Assembly (NCBI GenBank): GCA_013396915.1 | Contig: VWZL01001346.1 | Coordinates: forward strand, 146,074 to 210,073 | DNA: 64,000 nt | Source: Stercorarius parasiticus | Lineage: Eukaryota; Chordata; Aves; Charadriiformes; Stercorariidae | Reading direction: 5' to 3' | Shown: positions 41,002 through 52,400 of the stretch, piece by piece | Layout: the number at the start of each line of letters is the position of its first letter | Numbering within the stretch: position 1 is the stretch's first letter | The notes under the pieces: model-generated | Seen by the model: only the letters and a program-made list of their open reading frames with translations | The model's database searches: none | Told to the model about the DNA's origin: nothing | Position numbers and translations under genes: made by a program

Positions 41002-41004
41002 ACC
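41002..41004 (-). other. TEAD4: Candidate splice donor of TEAD4 noncoding exon 1
   Basis: On the minus strand TTTGTAG|GTATGT is a good donor consensus at the lower edge of the CpG island. An exon ending at 41004 could join the acceptor at 33320. This is inferred from the motif alone; other weaker donors exist in the island and one may lie in the gap. Confidence 0.25.
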
Positions 41005-41039
41005 TACAAACGGTACAGAAGCCTACATTTTTCCATTAA

Positions 41040-42600
41040 AAGTGCTAGCAGTTTTCTGCCTATGCGACAGGCGACCGAGTTCCCGAAGTGCCGGCGCCGG
41101 CAGCCCCTTCCCGACGGGAGAAGCCGCCGGAACCTCCATTGAGGATGTTCCCATCGCTTCCTTTGTACGCTTGTGCCTCCTCTGTCGCACATGAGAGGCT
41201 CCAAACCCTCCCTCGCACCCCCTCTGCTGCAGGCACCCGCACCCCTTCACCCCGGGCGAAAGCCATCGTGAAATAGCCTATCCCGACCTGAGCGAGGCAG
41301 GAGCGGCTGTTGTTCCGCAGGGGCAGCGGGGACCGGCTTCAAATCCTCCTTCTGCTCCAGGACGTTCTGCCAAAAGAGCAGATAAGGGCTGTTACTGCGC
41401 GCCTGCCCCTCGCTCCCGCCCGATCCCCACCCCGAGCCCACAGGGAGTGCGGGGGGAGCGGGCGGGTCAGCTTCTCGCTCAGCGTCGCCGCTGCCAAGTC
41501 GGAGAGAAAGAAAAGTTGCCGGGGAGCCGCGGCTGCCCTCGGGGCGGCTCCGGGGTGGGCCCTCGGGACTCCCCCTTCCTCAGCTCCCGCAGCGGCGGGG
41601 ACGGAGCGAACAATGCCGGGCCGGGCGTTGCTGCCGGGTGGGGAGCGGAGCGGGGCCGGGGGGCAGCCCGGGACGGCGGNNNNNNNNNNNNNNNNNNNNN
41701 NNNNNNNNNNNNNNNNNNNNNNNNNNNNNNNNNNNNNNNNNNNNNNNNNNNNNNNNNNNNNNNNNNNNNNNNNNNNNNNNNNNNNNNNNNNNNNNNNNNN
41801 NNNNNNNNNNNNNNNNNNNNNNNNNNNNNNNNNNNNNNNNNNNNNNNNNNNNNNNNNNNNNNNNNNNNNNNNNNNNNNNNNNNNNNNNNNNNNNNNNNNN
41901 NNNNNNNNNNNNNNNNNNNNNNNNNNNNNNNNNNNNNNNNNNNNNNNNNNNNNNNNNNNNNNNNNNNNNNNNNNNNNNNNNNNNNNNNNNNNNNNNNNNN
42001 NNNNNNNNNNNNNNNNNNNNNNNNNNNNNNNNNNNNNNNNNNNNNNNNNNNNNNNNNNNNNNNNNNNNNNNNNNNNNNNNNNNNNNNNNNNNNNNNNNNN
42101 NNNNNNNNNNNNNNNNNNNNNNNNNNNNNNNNNNNNNNNNNNNNNNNNNNNNNNNNNNNNNNNNNNNNNNNNNNNNNNNNNNNNNNNNNNNNNNNNNNNN
42201 NNNNNNNNNNNNNNNNNNNNNNNNNNNNNNNNNNNNNNNNNNNNNNNNNNNNNNNNNNNNNNNNNNNNNNNNNNNNNNNNNNNNNNNNNNNNNNNNNNNN
42301 NNNNNNNNNNNNNNNNNNNNNNNNNNNNNNNNNNNNNNNNNNNNNNNNNNNNNNNNNNNNNNNNNNNNNNNNNNNNNNNNNNNNNNNNNNNNNNNNNNNN
42401 NNNNNNNNNNNNNNNNNNNNNNNNNNNNNNNNNNNNNNNNNNNNNNNNNNNNNNNNCTGCCGGGATTCGGCGGCGGCCGCCCAGCAGCCGCCCGCTCCGA
42501 GCGCCGGGTGAGGGGGCTCCGCTCCCACGGAAGCCGTCCCCCCCCTGCCCGGCACAGGGGCACGGCGGCTTGGGGTAGCCCCTTCTAGCCGGGCGCAGCC
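41040..42600 (-). promoter_or_regulatory. TEAD4: CpG island, likely TEAD4 promoter and first exon region
   Basis: Base composition changes abruptly at about 41040 from A/T-rich to strongly GC-rich and CpG-dense, and back at about 42600. GC-box-like GGGGCGG and GGGCCGGG elements lie at about 41540-41670. It is the only CpG island between the TULP3 3' end and the TEAD4 coding exons. It therefore most likely holds the TEAD4 start site, read toward lower coordinates. A 777-base gap removes its core, so TATA or initiator elements cannot be judged. Confidence 0.65.
41680..42456. other. Assembly gap (run of N)
   Basis: There are 777 unresolved bases inside the CpG island, flanked by very GC-rich sequence on both sides. 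Long open frames spanning it are artefacts of translating N. Confidence 1.
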
Positions 42601-45600
42601 CGCTGACAACACCTCTTCGAAGCCCCTTAGGGATGTGTGATGGGATTTCCACCCAGCATAGCTGAGCCACTGCAAAACAAACCAACCCCAGCGCTGCAGA
42701 AGTGGTAATAACAGTTTAATTGTCCCAGGAGCATCCCAGAAAGTAAACTACTCACTTAACAGCAAAGGGATATCCTCTGTGGCTTTCCTCAATCGTTCTG
42801 CAGGTAATCGACCTTAAACTGGCTGCCCTTTTTCTGTGGAGGCTCCACACATCCCTTCTACCCCTCTGCCTTCTCTTCCCCGTCCTCATCTGCAAAGCAC
42901 GCTCCACGACCCATCACTCCATTGACAACACACTGTGGCTCCAAGCACGGTCTGGCACAAAACCGGTGCAGCCACCAAAGTAGGCAGTCCCAGCTTGGTA
43001 GCAGTCCTTTATTCTCCCACGCCTGTCAGACTTGCCTTGTGGCAGGTTGATCGAACTAGGTTTGATAGCTGGTCTGGTTCACTATGAAGCTGCTCTTTTC
43101 CTGTCCATTCAGCTTCATCTCTCAGCTAACCTTCTCTGTATTGCATCTGTTCCCAAACCACCAACCCTCTTTCGTGGCCTGCTGGGCACACAGCAATTGA
43201 GAAAAGGGCCACTGGGTTGTTTTCCTGCATGCCTGTTTTATCATGTCTCTCCACACTTTGCAGACACCGTCTCTCTCTTCTTTATAGCAACAAATACACA
43301 GCGTATCTTCTCTGTTAAGTCCTAAAGGTCTTTCATGGACATTTAATACTGTCTCTTTTTCAATAGTCACCTCTGGTCAGTCTTCCATTGTGCTCCTGTT
43401 TAATTTTCATTTGCATTCTTTCTCCTTTGCTCTTGTTACATTTGGAAATCAATCATCATAAACACCCTAGAAAGCAGGACCATAATCAAAACGAAGCCCA
43501 GGGAATTCAGCCATATCTATTTGGAGCACTGTAACTGTGAGTGCTTTTCCATGACCGTGTACCTTTCAATTATTTGAATTAAGTTAATAAATTTAATCAT
43601 TCAATTATTTAATTGAAATGAAAATAATTTCATTTAATTATTTGCACAACACCTCCCCTGCAACTTCAAAATCCCTTTTGCATATCATGAGACCTAGAGA
43701 AGACTTACTCAGGCTGTCATGCTAAAATGCAGAGTATCATACTAATCAGCATTGCAGTACTTTTTCCTAATATTTCCTTGCTTGTCTGCCTCTGTTGTCT
43801 TTTGTCTAAAACACATTTAGAAAATTTTGATGGAGAATCGATCATTTTGTGCCATGTAGCACTAGAGGTCCAGACCCAAGTTATACCAGGCAAATAAGTA
43901 ATAATGCTAACTTGAAAAAAGAAGCATGTTGGTGCAAAGCCTATTACACTGCTTTAAGTGCATGCATACTAGAGTTTAGGCACTTTACCTGCAGAAACCA
44001 TCTAAAGTATCAAAATTTATCTCTTTTCCAAGGTGTGTATATATACACTAGGAAAAAAATGACCAGCACAGGAATGTCAACAATCTGCACTAGCAAATGC
44101 TAACACAAGACTGAGAGCTGCACTAGGATTGAAAAGCCACATCCCCAAAACAACATCAGTAGTAAAAGAGCAAGTTTAGTAATATAACTACATACTATTA
44201 GCAGCTCTGGGCAGTGCAGCTACATCAGCAAAATAAACTTTTTCCTGTCTCCAGCAGGTGACTTTGTCACAGATGCCTGGTGTGCACAAAACTACCTGTG
44301 GCAGAGTTATGACACAGTTGGCTTTGTTTAAAACTTCAATATGTTGAAGAAGTGGATTAAGAAAAAGCTCAGCTTTTGGTAAGAAACCAAAACTAAAAAA
44401 AGTTTGTAACTTTTTCAGTTGCAGAGAAAAGATTGAAAACAGGACCTAAATGTGTCCTAAGGGCTCAGAAACCAGATGGCAAAACCAATCACCTTCAAAA
44501 ACTTAGTCTTGGGATTTGGAAGGCCAACTCCACTTCTTCNAGAAAACTGATACTCATAATCCTTTTTAATACACTTACAATTCTTTTTCTTTGTAAGGCA
44601 ATGGCAATGCAGCAATCATTTTATTTTATGAACACTTAAGAAAAAAGTTTTCTGATACAACTGTAGGAATTGAGAGTATATACAATATAAATACAATGAA
44701 GTTACAAAATTCAATTAAATTATTGGGGGGGGGGTTGCTATATAAAGTCCTGTAATGATCTCATTTAGCCACTGTTTTTACTAAGCCATATTTAAAAATA
44801 TGTCATTTAATGAAAAACAAATAGATGTTAAAGGTAGCTCACTTCTCATCACATCTGTTCACCTTGAATTCTAGGGCAGGTGTCATGATTATGTGACTAA
44901 TGTATTGTCTTGCTCCCATTTCCCTGCAGAATCAACACAGCTCAAAGAGAAACAATTGAAACCTATTCCTTCCTGTGAATCACCACACAAATTGTTTGTA
45001 GGACTCCAGTCAATTACAGTTGGAAACCCACTCAAGAGAATAGAGGGGTTTTGGTGGTGCTTTTGTTTGTGGTTTTTTTTTTTTCTTCTTTACTGATGGT
45101 AACGTGTAAGCAAACTATTCTGCTTAGAACAGAAAGCAGAGGGAGTTGGGCAAGCTGATCAGATTTCATTCCCCAACCCTATCTGTACTCTATCTGAACG
45201 ATTTTGATATGCAGCTTATAAAATAAAGTAATTTCTCACAGTAAAATAGTATTATTTTTCCTTTAATAAATAAGGGGTTCAATTCAATTAAGCATTAAAA
45301 AAAAAATCAATCCTGTGTTTTCTTCATAGTTTTAAGCTGTTTTGCTGCAGACAGTGCAATGGTTTGCCTTGTTTGGAAATGTTAATTTAATCAAAGTAAA
45401 TGATCACCAATTCCATCCTCTAGAATACATTCAACCATTTATGTATTCTTTAAATTAAATGTTAAATTACTTGAGCAGTTTACAGTTATAGTAGCCTTTA
45501 CCTTAATGCATTTTGGTGAAGTTAAGTTTGCTTCTGGACTTCTTTTCTCCCATTTTGGGACCAAACAAGTGACCTCCAGTTTCCAGCAGGGAAAGAATAA

Positions 45601-48600
45601 TTCCATATAAAACATGTTAAGGGATGGAATGAGAAGACAAAAACTCTATATAGACTCGACAGTTCAAGAGATACAAGAGTAACAGTGGGTACAGGGTCTC
45701 TGCCTTCTTTCATGGCAGGGCTTTCAATTCTTACTTCACAGTTGTAGCAGGCTGTTTCCCTGTTAGTAAAGAAGCCCTTACACCAGCGTTGCTTTTCTAC
45801 TCGTCTTCCTAATTATATGCTGGGCCAAATCCCTTGGCCCTAAGATACCTTAAGCACCTTTCTTAGTTGTAGGTTTCAGGTGTAGTAGTTCCAAACTGCA
45901 ATCATGTACAACAGCTGACACTGTGGCAGAGAAGATGAGATTCCTGACTCTGTCAAAGAAGGAATCTGTCCATAGTGGAGTTCCACAAGACTTCACACAA
46001 ACTCTTAGCTCTTTGCCTGCAAATCACAGGGAAGGCTTTGCTTGCCTTCTGTACCAGGGACAGGAAACATAATACAATGTCAACTGAGAGATTTACAGAG
46101 CTGTTAATACCATCAAATAGAGGAGCACACTAAGTAAAGTGTAATATAGTTATTATGCCAACAGTAACAAAACCCCCTGTCCTAGCACTACCAAATCAAG
46201 CAACAAAACCAATGATAGTGGGACTGAGCCCTAAAAGAGCAATAAATTATTCACTGTCTTTTATGCCTGTGAGCCAAGGAGCTTATAGCAGCCCAGGAGC
46301 TGTTTTAGTCTGCTAGGCCTAACTTTAGGATTCATATTTAACAGTTTAATATGCTTCCTTCTTGGTTTAAAGATATCTTTGAGACTTCAAGAATGTTACA
46401 TTTGCATGTAGGCAGCTAACATTACTGTACTAAGAACAAATGCCCAGTAGTATTTCCTGCTCAGTTTTCTCTCCCAACTAACCCTAATCTGACTCAGATG
46501 GAAATAGTGGAAAAAAAGACATGATAAGCAGACAGCATGAAGAATAAGGCCTGCACGTTGAGAGCTATGTCAGTTTCTGATTATCAGAACCACCATATCT
46601 CCTCATACTGAGGTTCATATATCTCCCAGTGGAAATAGGAAAAAAATAGGCACTTGAACATGGTTTTCCTCTTAGCCTTGTATTATTTCAGTTGTCGATT
46701 CAGAAATTTATGGTAGGTATTGTACTTCAACAGTAGAATGGGTTCAGATGGACAGTAGGAAAATGCATAAGGAACCATCGCAAAAGCCCTAATTGGATGC
46801 TGAGAGGAATATTAAAAACAAGGGACAGAGACGTGCAACTAGCTTGAAGAGAGAATCAAATGGGAACCAAGAACTATACAGGAAGACCTGCTGATGGGGG
46901 AAAAAAAAGTATTAGAGAGACTAACCTTACATTTATTCCCAGACTTAGAAAAGTGTATGAAAAAAACACCACAGAGGAAGAGAACTGAGAATTAAAAAGG
47001 AAAAGGGGCACTAAAAAGAGAGATGAAATACGAGATGACGGGAAGAAAACTGCAGTAGTATCTAGTACAGCAGGAACAAAGAACACCAAAAAGTGACATC
47101 AAAATCCTACAAAAAAACATCATTTAGAATTAAGTATTTTTTCAATATATAAATCAGTTTATTTTCATTTAGATATAAAAGTTATAAATACAACTCATGT
47201 AAAACAGCGTCTGATAAAAGAGCACTTTGTCAGTTCATCTGTCTGCATAATTTGAGTGAGACCCAGAGGCCCTGACCCTGCTTGGATCATTTGATATCAA
47301 TAAATAGATGGAAGAGCCACTGATGACCAGCCTAACTGAAAGGGTGAGTAAAGGGATGCGACCATGGCCTTCTGAGCACAGAGAAAATAATCTTGAATTG
47401 GAAATTAGCAGTCTACCTTCAGGTGACCCCAAAGTAACATAAGGCAGTTTCTTTCACACAGTCCTAGTCAGGAAAATAATCAGACAGGTAACAAACCAAC
47501 TTTAGTTTTTCTGAATGGGTAGAAGGAATGCAGAGCCATCAGCCAAGAACTCCAAAGAGCACAACCAGAAAACATTGCCAGGTCTTGTCCCCAGCCTGAT
47601 GAGCCGGAAGTACATGAAGGCACAAACGAGATCCATGATTCAAGTTCTCTTCGCTGACTGTTCTGCTGATGAGATCATCTCAAGACAATGGCTCACCAGC
47701 TAATGCAGAATGAGCATCTGAGAGATACACGAGCTGGAGTTCTCAGTATCAATTCATAATTTACAGTTAAATATAGTTTATACATGATTACCATATTCTT
47801 TCTTTTCCTGGCAATATCAGAAAATATCTTCAAAAAGTTTCATTATTTTGAAAGAGCAAGTGATATCTACCCCTGCAAAGACTCCAGAGACCAAAAGCAA
47901 AAAATCTGGCTCTTTGGAGCTTGAAACAGAGACAATATCTAAAGCTGGAGAACACCTATTCTTGTCTCAATAGAGGGATAGAGTTTTCCAGGATCATCAT
48001 GAATATGCATAACAGCCATGAAACAGGCAAGATAGTAAGCGTTCTCTGCTTTAGTACACTGCAGTTGTGAGGCTTACGTGTCACACTGTTCAGAAATTCA
48101 CTCTGATGAATCAAGGCCATATGGATCAAGGAGGAGTCCATGCTGTGACCTACAGTCTCTACATTGTACATCCAGCATTAAAAGTGGAACACTGGAAGGA
48201 CACATTGCAAAGGCCCGTAATACATTTATTAATTTTTTTAAACTTACTGATGCCTTCAAAAACACCTGTAGTCTCCTTTTGAGGTAACTCCTTCTTATAG
48301 TCAGGTTAAAATTATTTATATAAAATCTACTTTAATATGTCATGACTTGAGATAATCTCACATTAAAAAAAAAAAATGAGATCAGTCACTAACTTATTCC
48401 TAAAAATGTAGGAAAATTTACAAAAAATGGACAAATTCAATCAATCAGAACACTGCTTTTCAGAAATAGTATTGTACATTGTTACAATACTACCTTCTGC
48501 CAAATTCAGTCAGATTCTATCATCTATTCAGTCTCATTTTTCACATGGTTAAGACTAACAGAAACAGCAATGGATATAATATCACCAACTAAAAAGGGAG
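42601..48600. other. Intergenic region between TULP3 3' end and TEAD4 promoter
   Basis: No exon, RNA gene or clear repeat family is seen. It contains an A/T-rich self-complementary patch at 43563-43642, a ten-G run at 44725-44734 and an unresolved base at 44540. Splice-site-bounded coding segments were looked for on both strands and not found. Confidence 0.6.
43563..43642. repeat. A/T-rich imperfect palindromic patch
   Basis: Overlapping inverted repeats occur here, including TCAATTA-TT-TAATTGA at 43601-43616 and a TAATTGAAATGAAA / TTTCATTTAATTA pair. It could form cruciforms. It is most simply low-complexity sequence. Confidence 0.6.
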
Positions 48601-48620
48601 CATTTGAGATTTGATTGTTC

Positions 48621-48626
48621 TTTATT
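48621..48626 (-). terminator. TULP3: Candidate poly(A) signal 2 of TULP3
   Basis: AATAAA (in CCAAATAAAGAAC) on the minus strand is a second canonical signal about 110 bases beyond the first. Either or both may be used. Confidence 0.5.
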
Positions 48627-48729
48627 TGGTAAAAAGACTGTCAAGGGATATCGAGCAATTAGAATAATGAAAGGGAACTGGACTATCAGCCTTAACAGAG
48701 AATCATCCCACAGAGTAAGAGAAAAGCGT

Positions 48730-48735
48730 TTTATT
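48730..48735 (-). terminator. TULP3: Candidate poly(A) signal 1 of TULP3
   Basis: AATAAA on the minus strand is the first canonical signal found downstream of the TULP3 stop codon, about 620 bases away. Confidence 0.5.
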
Positions 48736-48900
48736 AGAGCCTATGTCTCATTCCGCCTCTGTATTTGTTGAACATTACCTATGGTTGCACAGAGCCATAA
48801 TCCGAATCCTTCTGTGTCTGACTGTTGTAACAGACGGCAAAATGGAACACAGGGTAAAAGAGAATACATGCCAATAATTGTCCTCCTTTGTTCTGAATTC

Positions 48901-48934
48901 ATCTGATCAGGAACTCAAGAGTTCCTGATCAGAT
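48901..48934. repeat. Perfect 34-bp palindrome
   Basis: The arms ATCTGATCAGGAACTC and GAGTTCCTGATCAGAT pair perfectly around a two-base AA spacer. In DNA it can extrude as a cruciform. In the predicted TULP3 3'UTR RNA it would be a 16-bp stem, opening by at least one pair to make a workable loop. Confidence 0.95.
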
Positions 48935-49356
48935 CAGCAGCATCATCTCCAGGGGCACTGTGGAAGTTCCAAGGTGTATGAACCACTCAACCATTATTTT
49001 TCTAATCCTGGCTGCAAGGGGTTCCAATTGGGTTAAATTCCTTAGCTTGCTTTCATGCAGCATCTGTTACAAGGATTCTGAAAGCAGAATCAACACTGAC
49101 GACAAAAACATCACCCATATTCCTTGTTCTTCCACAATGCATACAGAGACTGCTCAGTCTTGGGACAGTCTCCTAAGATAGTCTACTGCCAGCTACCATA
49201 ATGCTCTGAGGCCTGGTATTTGCTCTCTAATAAGCCTGCAGAAGTCTGTCCTCCAGTTCCCTTCCATCCCCAATGTGCTTTTCATTACTCCACCTGGAAC
49301 TCTTACAACCAGATGCAGGGATGGGAGTGAGTTCCATGTTTCAAGTCTGCTGTCTC

Positions 49357-49490
49357 TCATTCACAGGCCAATTTACTATCAAAGCTGGAGAGTCCAATAG
49401 CAAAGGCCTGAAGAGCACAGAGAGGATAATTATAGTCCAGAGTGAACACATCTTCTGCTACACGACCAAACTGCATCACAATGTAGTCAG
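49357..49490 (-). CDS. TULP3: TULP3 terminal coding exon (tubby signature 2 and stop)
   Basis: The acceptor is ttctccccag. The exon completes the split Pro and encodes [20 protein letters not shown] then YPLCALQ and [16 protein letters not shown], followed by TGA at 49359-49357. The ACE carboxyl end is the invariant finish of tubby proteins, so the gene is complete at its 3' end. Confidence 0.97.
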
Positions 49491-52400
49491 CTGGGGAGAA
49501 AAGAAAGATTCAGAGACGAACAAATTCACAGTGAAGCAAAGAAAAAAAACAAACCAAAAAGCAACCACAAAGGAAAAGCCACACATGTCTGGCAGTCCCA
49601 AATATGTGTGGTTGGTGTATCCATCCTTTCTCACCAGAGTGGCCTTGAAATCTGTTCTCTAGAGTGACTGTGTTATTCTAGAGGTTACCTTTCTTCTCAG
49701 AACCAAAGCTCAAACCACTCTTTTGCTGTGCTGAAGGTGCCATATTAATCCTTTTCTTTCCCTTCAGGAAGCTTGCATTTGCCCCTTCTTTTGCTGCAGC
49801 CTCTGCAGCCACCCCAGAAAAAGCGAGGCCTTATATAATATTCTTTACAGCAGAGAAGTCCCCAGTAATCCTGAGCTGAATTCCTCCACCCAGCCTCCCT
49901 TCTCCAGGAAAAGTGTCCTATTCCTCCCAAATCTCATGAAATAAATTGTGTTCTCCCTGTTCAAATAAGCCCCACACACTCTCCACCAGACTCTTACGGT
50001 CATTATCATGGACAATCTGGAAGTTCTTCACTGAGGCCTGAGTGACTCGCCCGTGGAAGTTCAAAACATAGGATTGAGTATCATCATTCCAGACTGGAGC
50101 CTTGTTGTGCAACTCAATGAGGTTCTCTAAATTTTTGTTTTGCCATTTTGACAGCAGACTCTCGTGTTCCTGTTCAGAAGAAAGAAATATATTTATCAGA
50201 TTTGGAATTTTGCTTTTGAGTACTGCTTCTCGTGTGTGTGCACTCTGTCAGTTGAAGGTCATTCCCTGTTAATGAAACACAACAGACACTTAAGCTCAGT
50301 CCTACTGAAAATTTCCTGCAAGAACCAGGAAGATACTTTCATGCGTTCCCAGCCCAAGCATTTCTTTCCACTCAACAAGCTATCACTATATTTCCACCCA
50401 AACAAGAAAAACAAGTGAGAGAGAAGGAAGCATGTGTACAGGAAAGGCCGCAATTCATGGGCCACAGATGACTGCCATCCTGCTGGCAGGAATCCTTTCT
50501 GAGTCTCATAAGCTTTCTCTGATCCTGTTGGACCCAACTTCCACTTCTAATATTCTAAACTTTCTAAACAAAATAAAATAATCTACAATTAACTGCACAG
50601 TGCCAGGCCCTAGGGTGCTTCAGTAGAAAGCCCAAAGGCTGCAGCAGGCTGTAAGTATGCTGTAAGTAGGTTAAATGTCATCCTATTGGGTCTAATAAGT
50701 GATGCACAATATGAAAAACCGAGAGAAATAGAAACAAAAAGATACAAAAAGGAGGTAAACCAGCACATGAAATTTGACAGCCAGAATGGATTACAAGAAG
50801 CTGCAAATAGTAGTCAGGGAAATATGACACATGATTTAATTTCAAAAGTTCTGCAACAAATAAAATCCAAACTGAAATAATATGTGCCAAAACTCCCAAG
50901 AAAAAGAATCCAAACTGGAGTTATTTAACGGGAAAAAATGATCAGTAAACAACCTACTGTGGAGGTCTGACTGATACGGCTATAGTAAATGGTTTAGTAT
51001 TGTATACAGATATGATAGTGGATTTTTGAGGATAACCTAAATAAAACTTACTGTTCAGTTTGAACTAGTTACTTTATATATTTATTTTTATCTTTATTTA
51101 CTTTTTAAAAGGTCCAAAAAGAACTCTGAGAATTCGCGCCAACAAAGTGCATTTAGATGCATTTTTTCATCCTTTAAAGTGGGGGCAGCATTGCTTAATT
51201 GGAGGCATCACAGAGAAGGAAGACAAAAACAGAGTCAAACCCCTACCCTGAAAGCTTTGCCAACTTTTCAGAACAGCTTTGTGTTTCAGCCTTGTCCACT
51301 GTCAGTACGCTCACCTGCTAGAAAAACAGTTGGGAAAATAGGGGACAAAAATAAAGGCAAGGCCATGGAACCATTACTGTACTGACAGGGCAGATGGCAA
51401 TACCAATTGAAAGATGATGAATAAATTACGACCTCCAGATACCATTTTCCTGCCCATTCACAAAATTAAACCTCTTTTCCAGGCTCTTATGACTCTGAAT
51501 TTCCACTCTTGAAGATTTTCTTCTCTCACCTCAACAAATACACTTTGTCCTGCTTATATCTACTCAAAACATGGCTGCAAATATAATTTTCTAGCTTAAA
51601 ACACTGACCATGTCTTTCAGCTGGCACTTGTCCTTTCTGCCTTTTGGTCTTCTATCACACCAAACATAAAACCCACGTTAAGGGAACTGAACAATTTTCA
51701 TCATACACCTTAATATATCTTCAGGTTCAGTTCTGTGAGCTTTTAGCTATAACATTGCCCATATGTATGAGAAATCCTCACTAAATAGTCACCAGAAAAC
51801 TCCATTATTCTCGACATTCCACTTTCTCCTTAAAGAATCTTCCTTTTCTGTGATTCCTACAAAGAGATTGACAACATTCTAATCAAAAATGTATTTAGTC
51901 TCTTGCTACTACACCAGAATACTACCTTTTCTGTTTATTATCTATCTGTTGTAATTCACATACTGGCGAAGAATCTAAGCTCCTGGGAGAAGCAAGTTTG
52001 TTCTGTGTCCACCCAACTCTCAGCGTAACAGGGTCCCACCCATGCGTAGTGGTTGTAGGTGCAACAGCAAGAGAATACACTAGCCATTGCAATAGCTAAG
52101 CAAATAATATTTAAGCTGACCAAAAGACAAGTAAGGATAGAAACACTACTCAGAAGGCTACGAATTAGGTAAAAGGCAAAACCAAATTAATCAACACCTT
52201 TAGGCTACGTTGTATTTACTCTCCATGAGACCTACTAAAGCCCTGGGTATTAACGGCCTTGCTCTGAAAACCACGACTTTCAGTAACATCCAGACCCCTA
52301 CGAGAAAGTTTTAACCTCTTCCTCCAATCTGTAACATGACCAAACTCCATAACTCACATTTCGTGGATGGATTGAAATTCGCTTATGATTCATATTCATT

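Larger units (their letters stand above)
33320..41003 (-). other. TEAD4: Probable TEAD4 first intron
   Basis: This is the sequence between the predicted leader exon and the CpG island. It contains (TTTA)n at 36961-36980, (GA)n at 37868-37892, a LINE-like A-rich stretch at about 38050-38700 with a 34-bp tandem duplication, and a T/G-rich tract at 40516-40583. There is an unresolved base at 38425. No coding exon is supported. Confidence 0.5.
48610..49356 (-). other. TULP3: TULP3 3'UTR (predicted)
   Basis: The minus-strand sequence after the stop runs without a canonical signal to AATAAA at 48735-48730 and again at 48626-48621. This predicts a 3'UTR of roughly 0.6-0.75 kb. It contains a perfect 34-bp palindrome at 48901-48934. 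Confidence 0.6.

Noticed and set aside
41310..42685. Very long open frames (316-448 codons) at the CpG island
   Set aside because: Most residues are unknown because the frames cross 777 N bases, and GC-rich DNA lacks stops. They are not evidence of a gene.
49273..49662. 129-codon plus-strand frame
   Set aside because: It is antisense to the TULP3 terminal coding exon, whose minus-strand translation matches the tubby C-terminus exactly.
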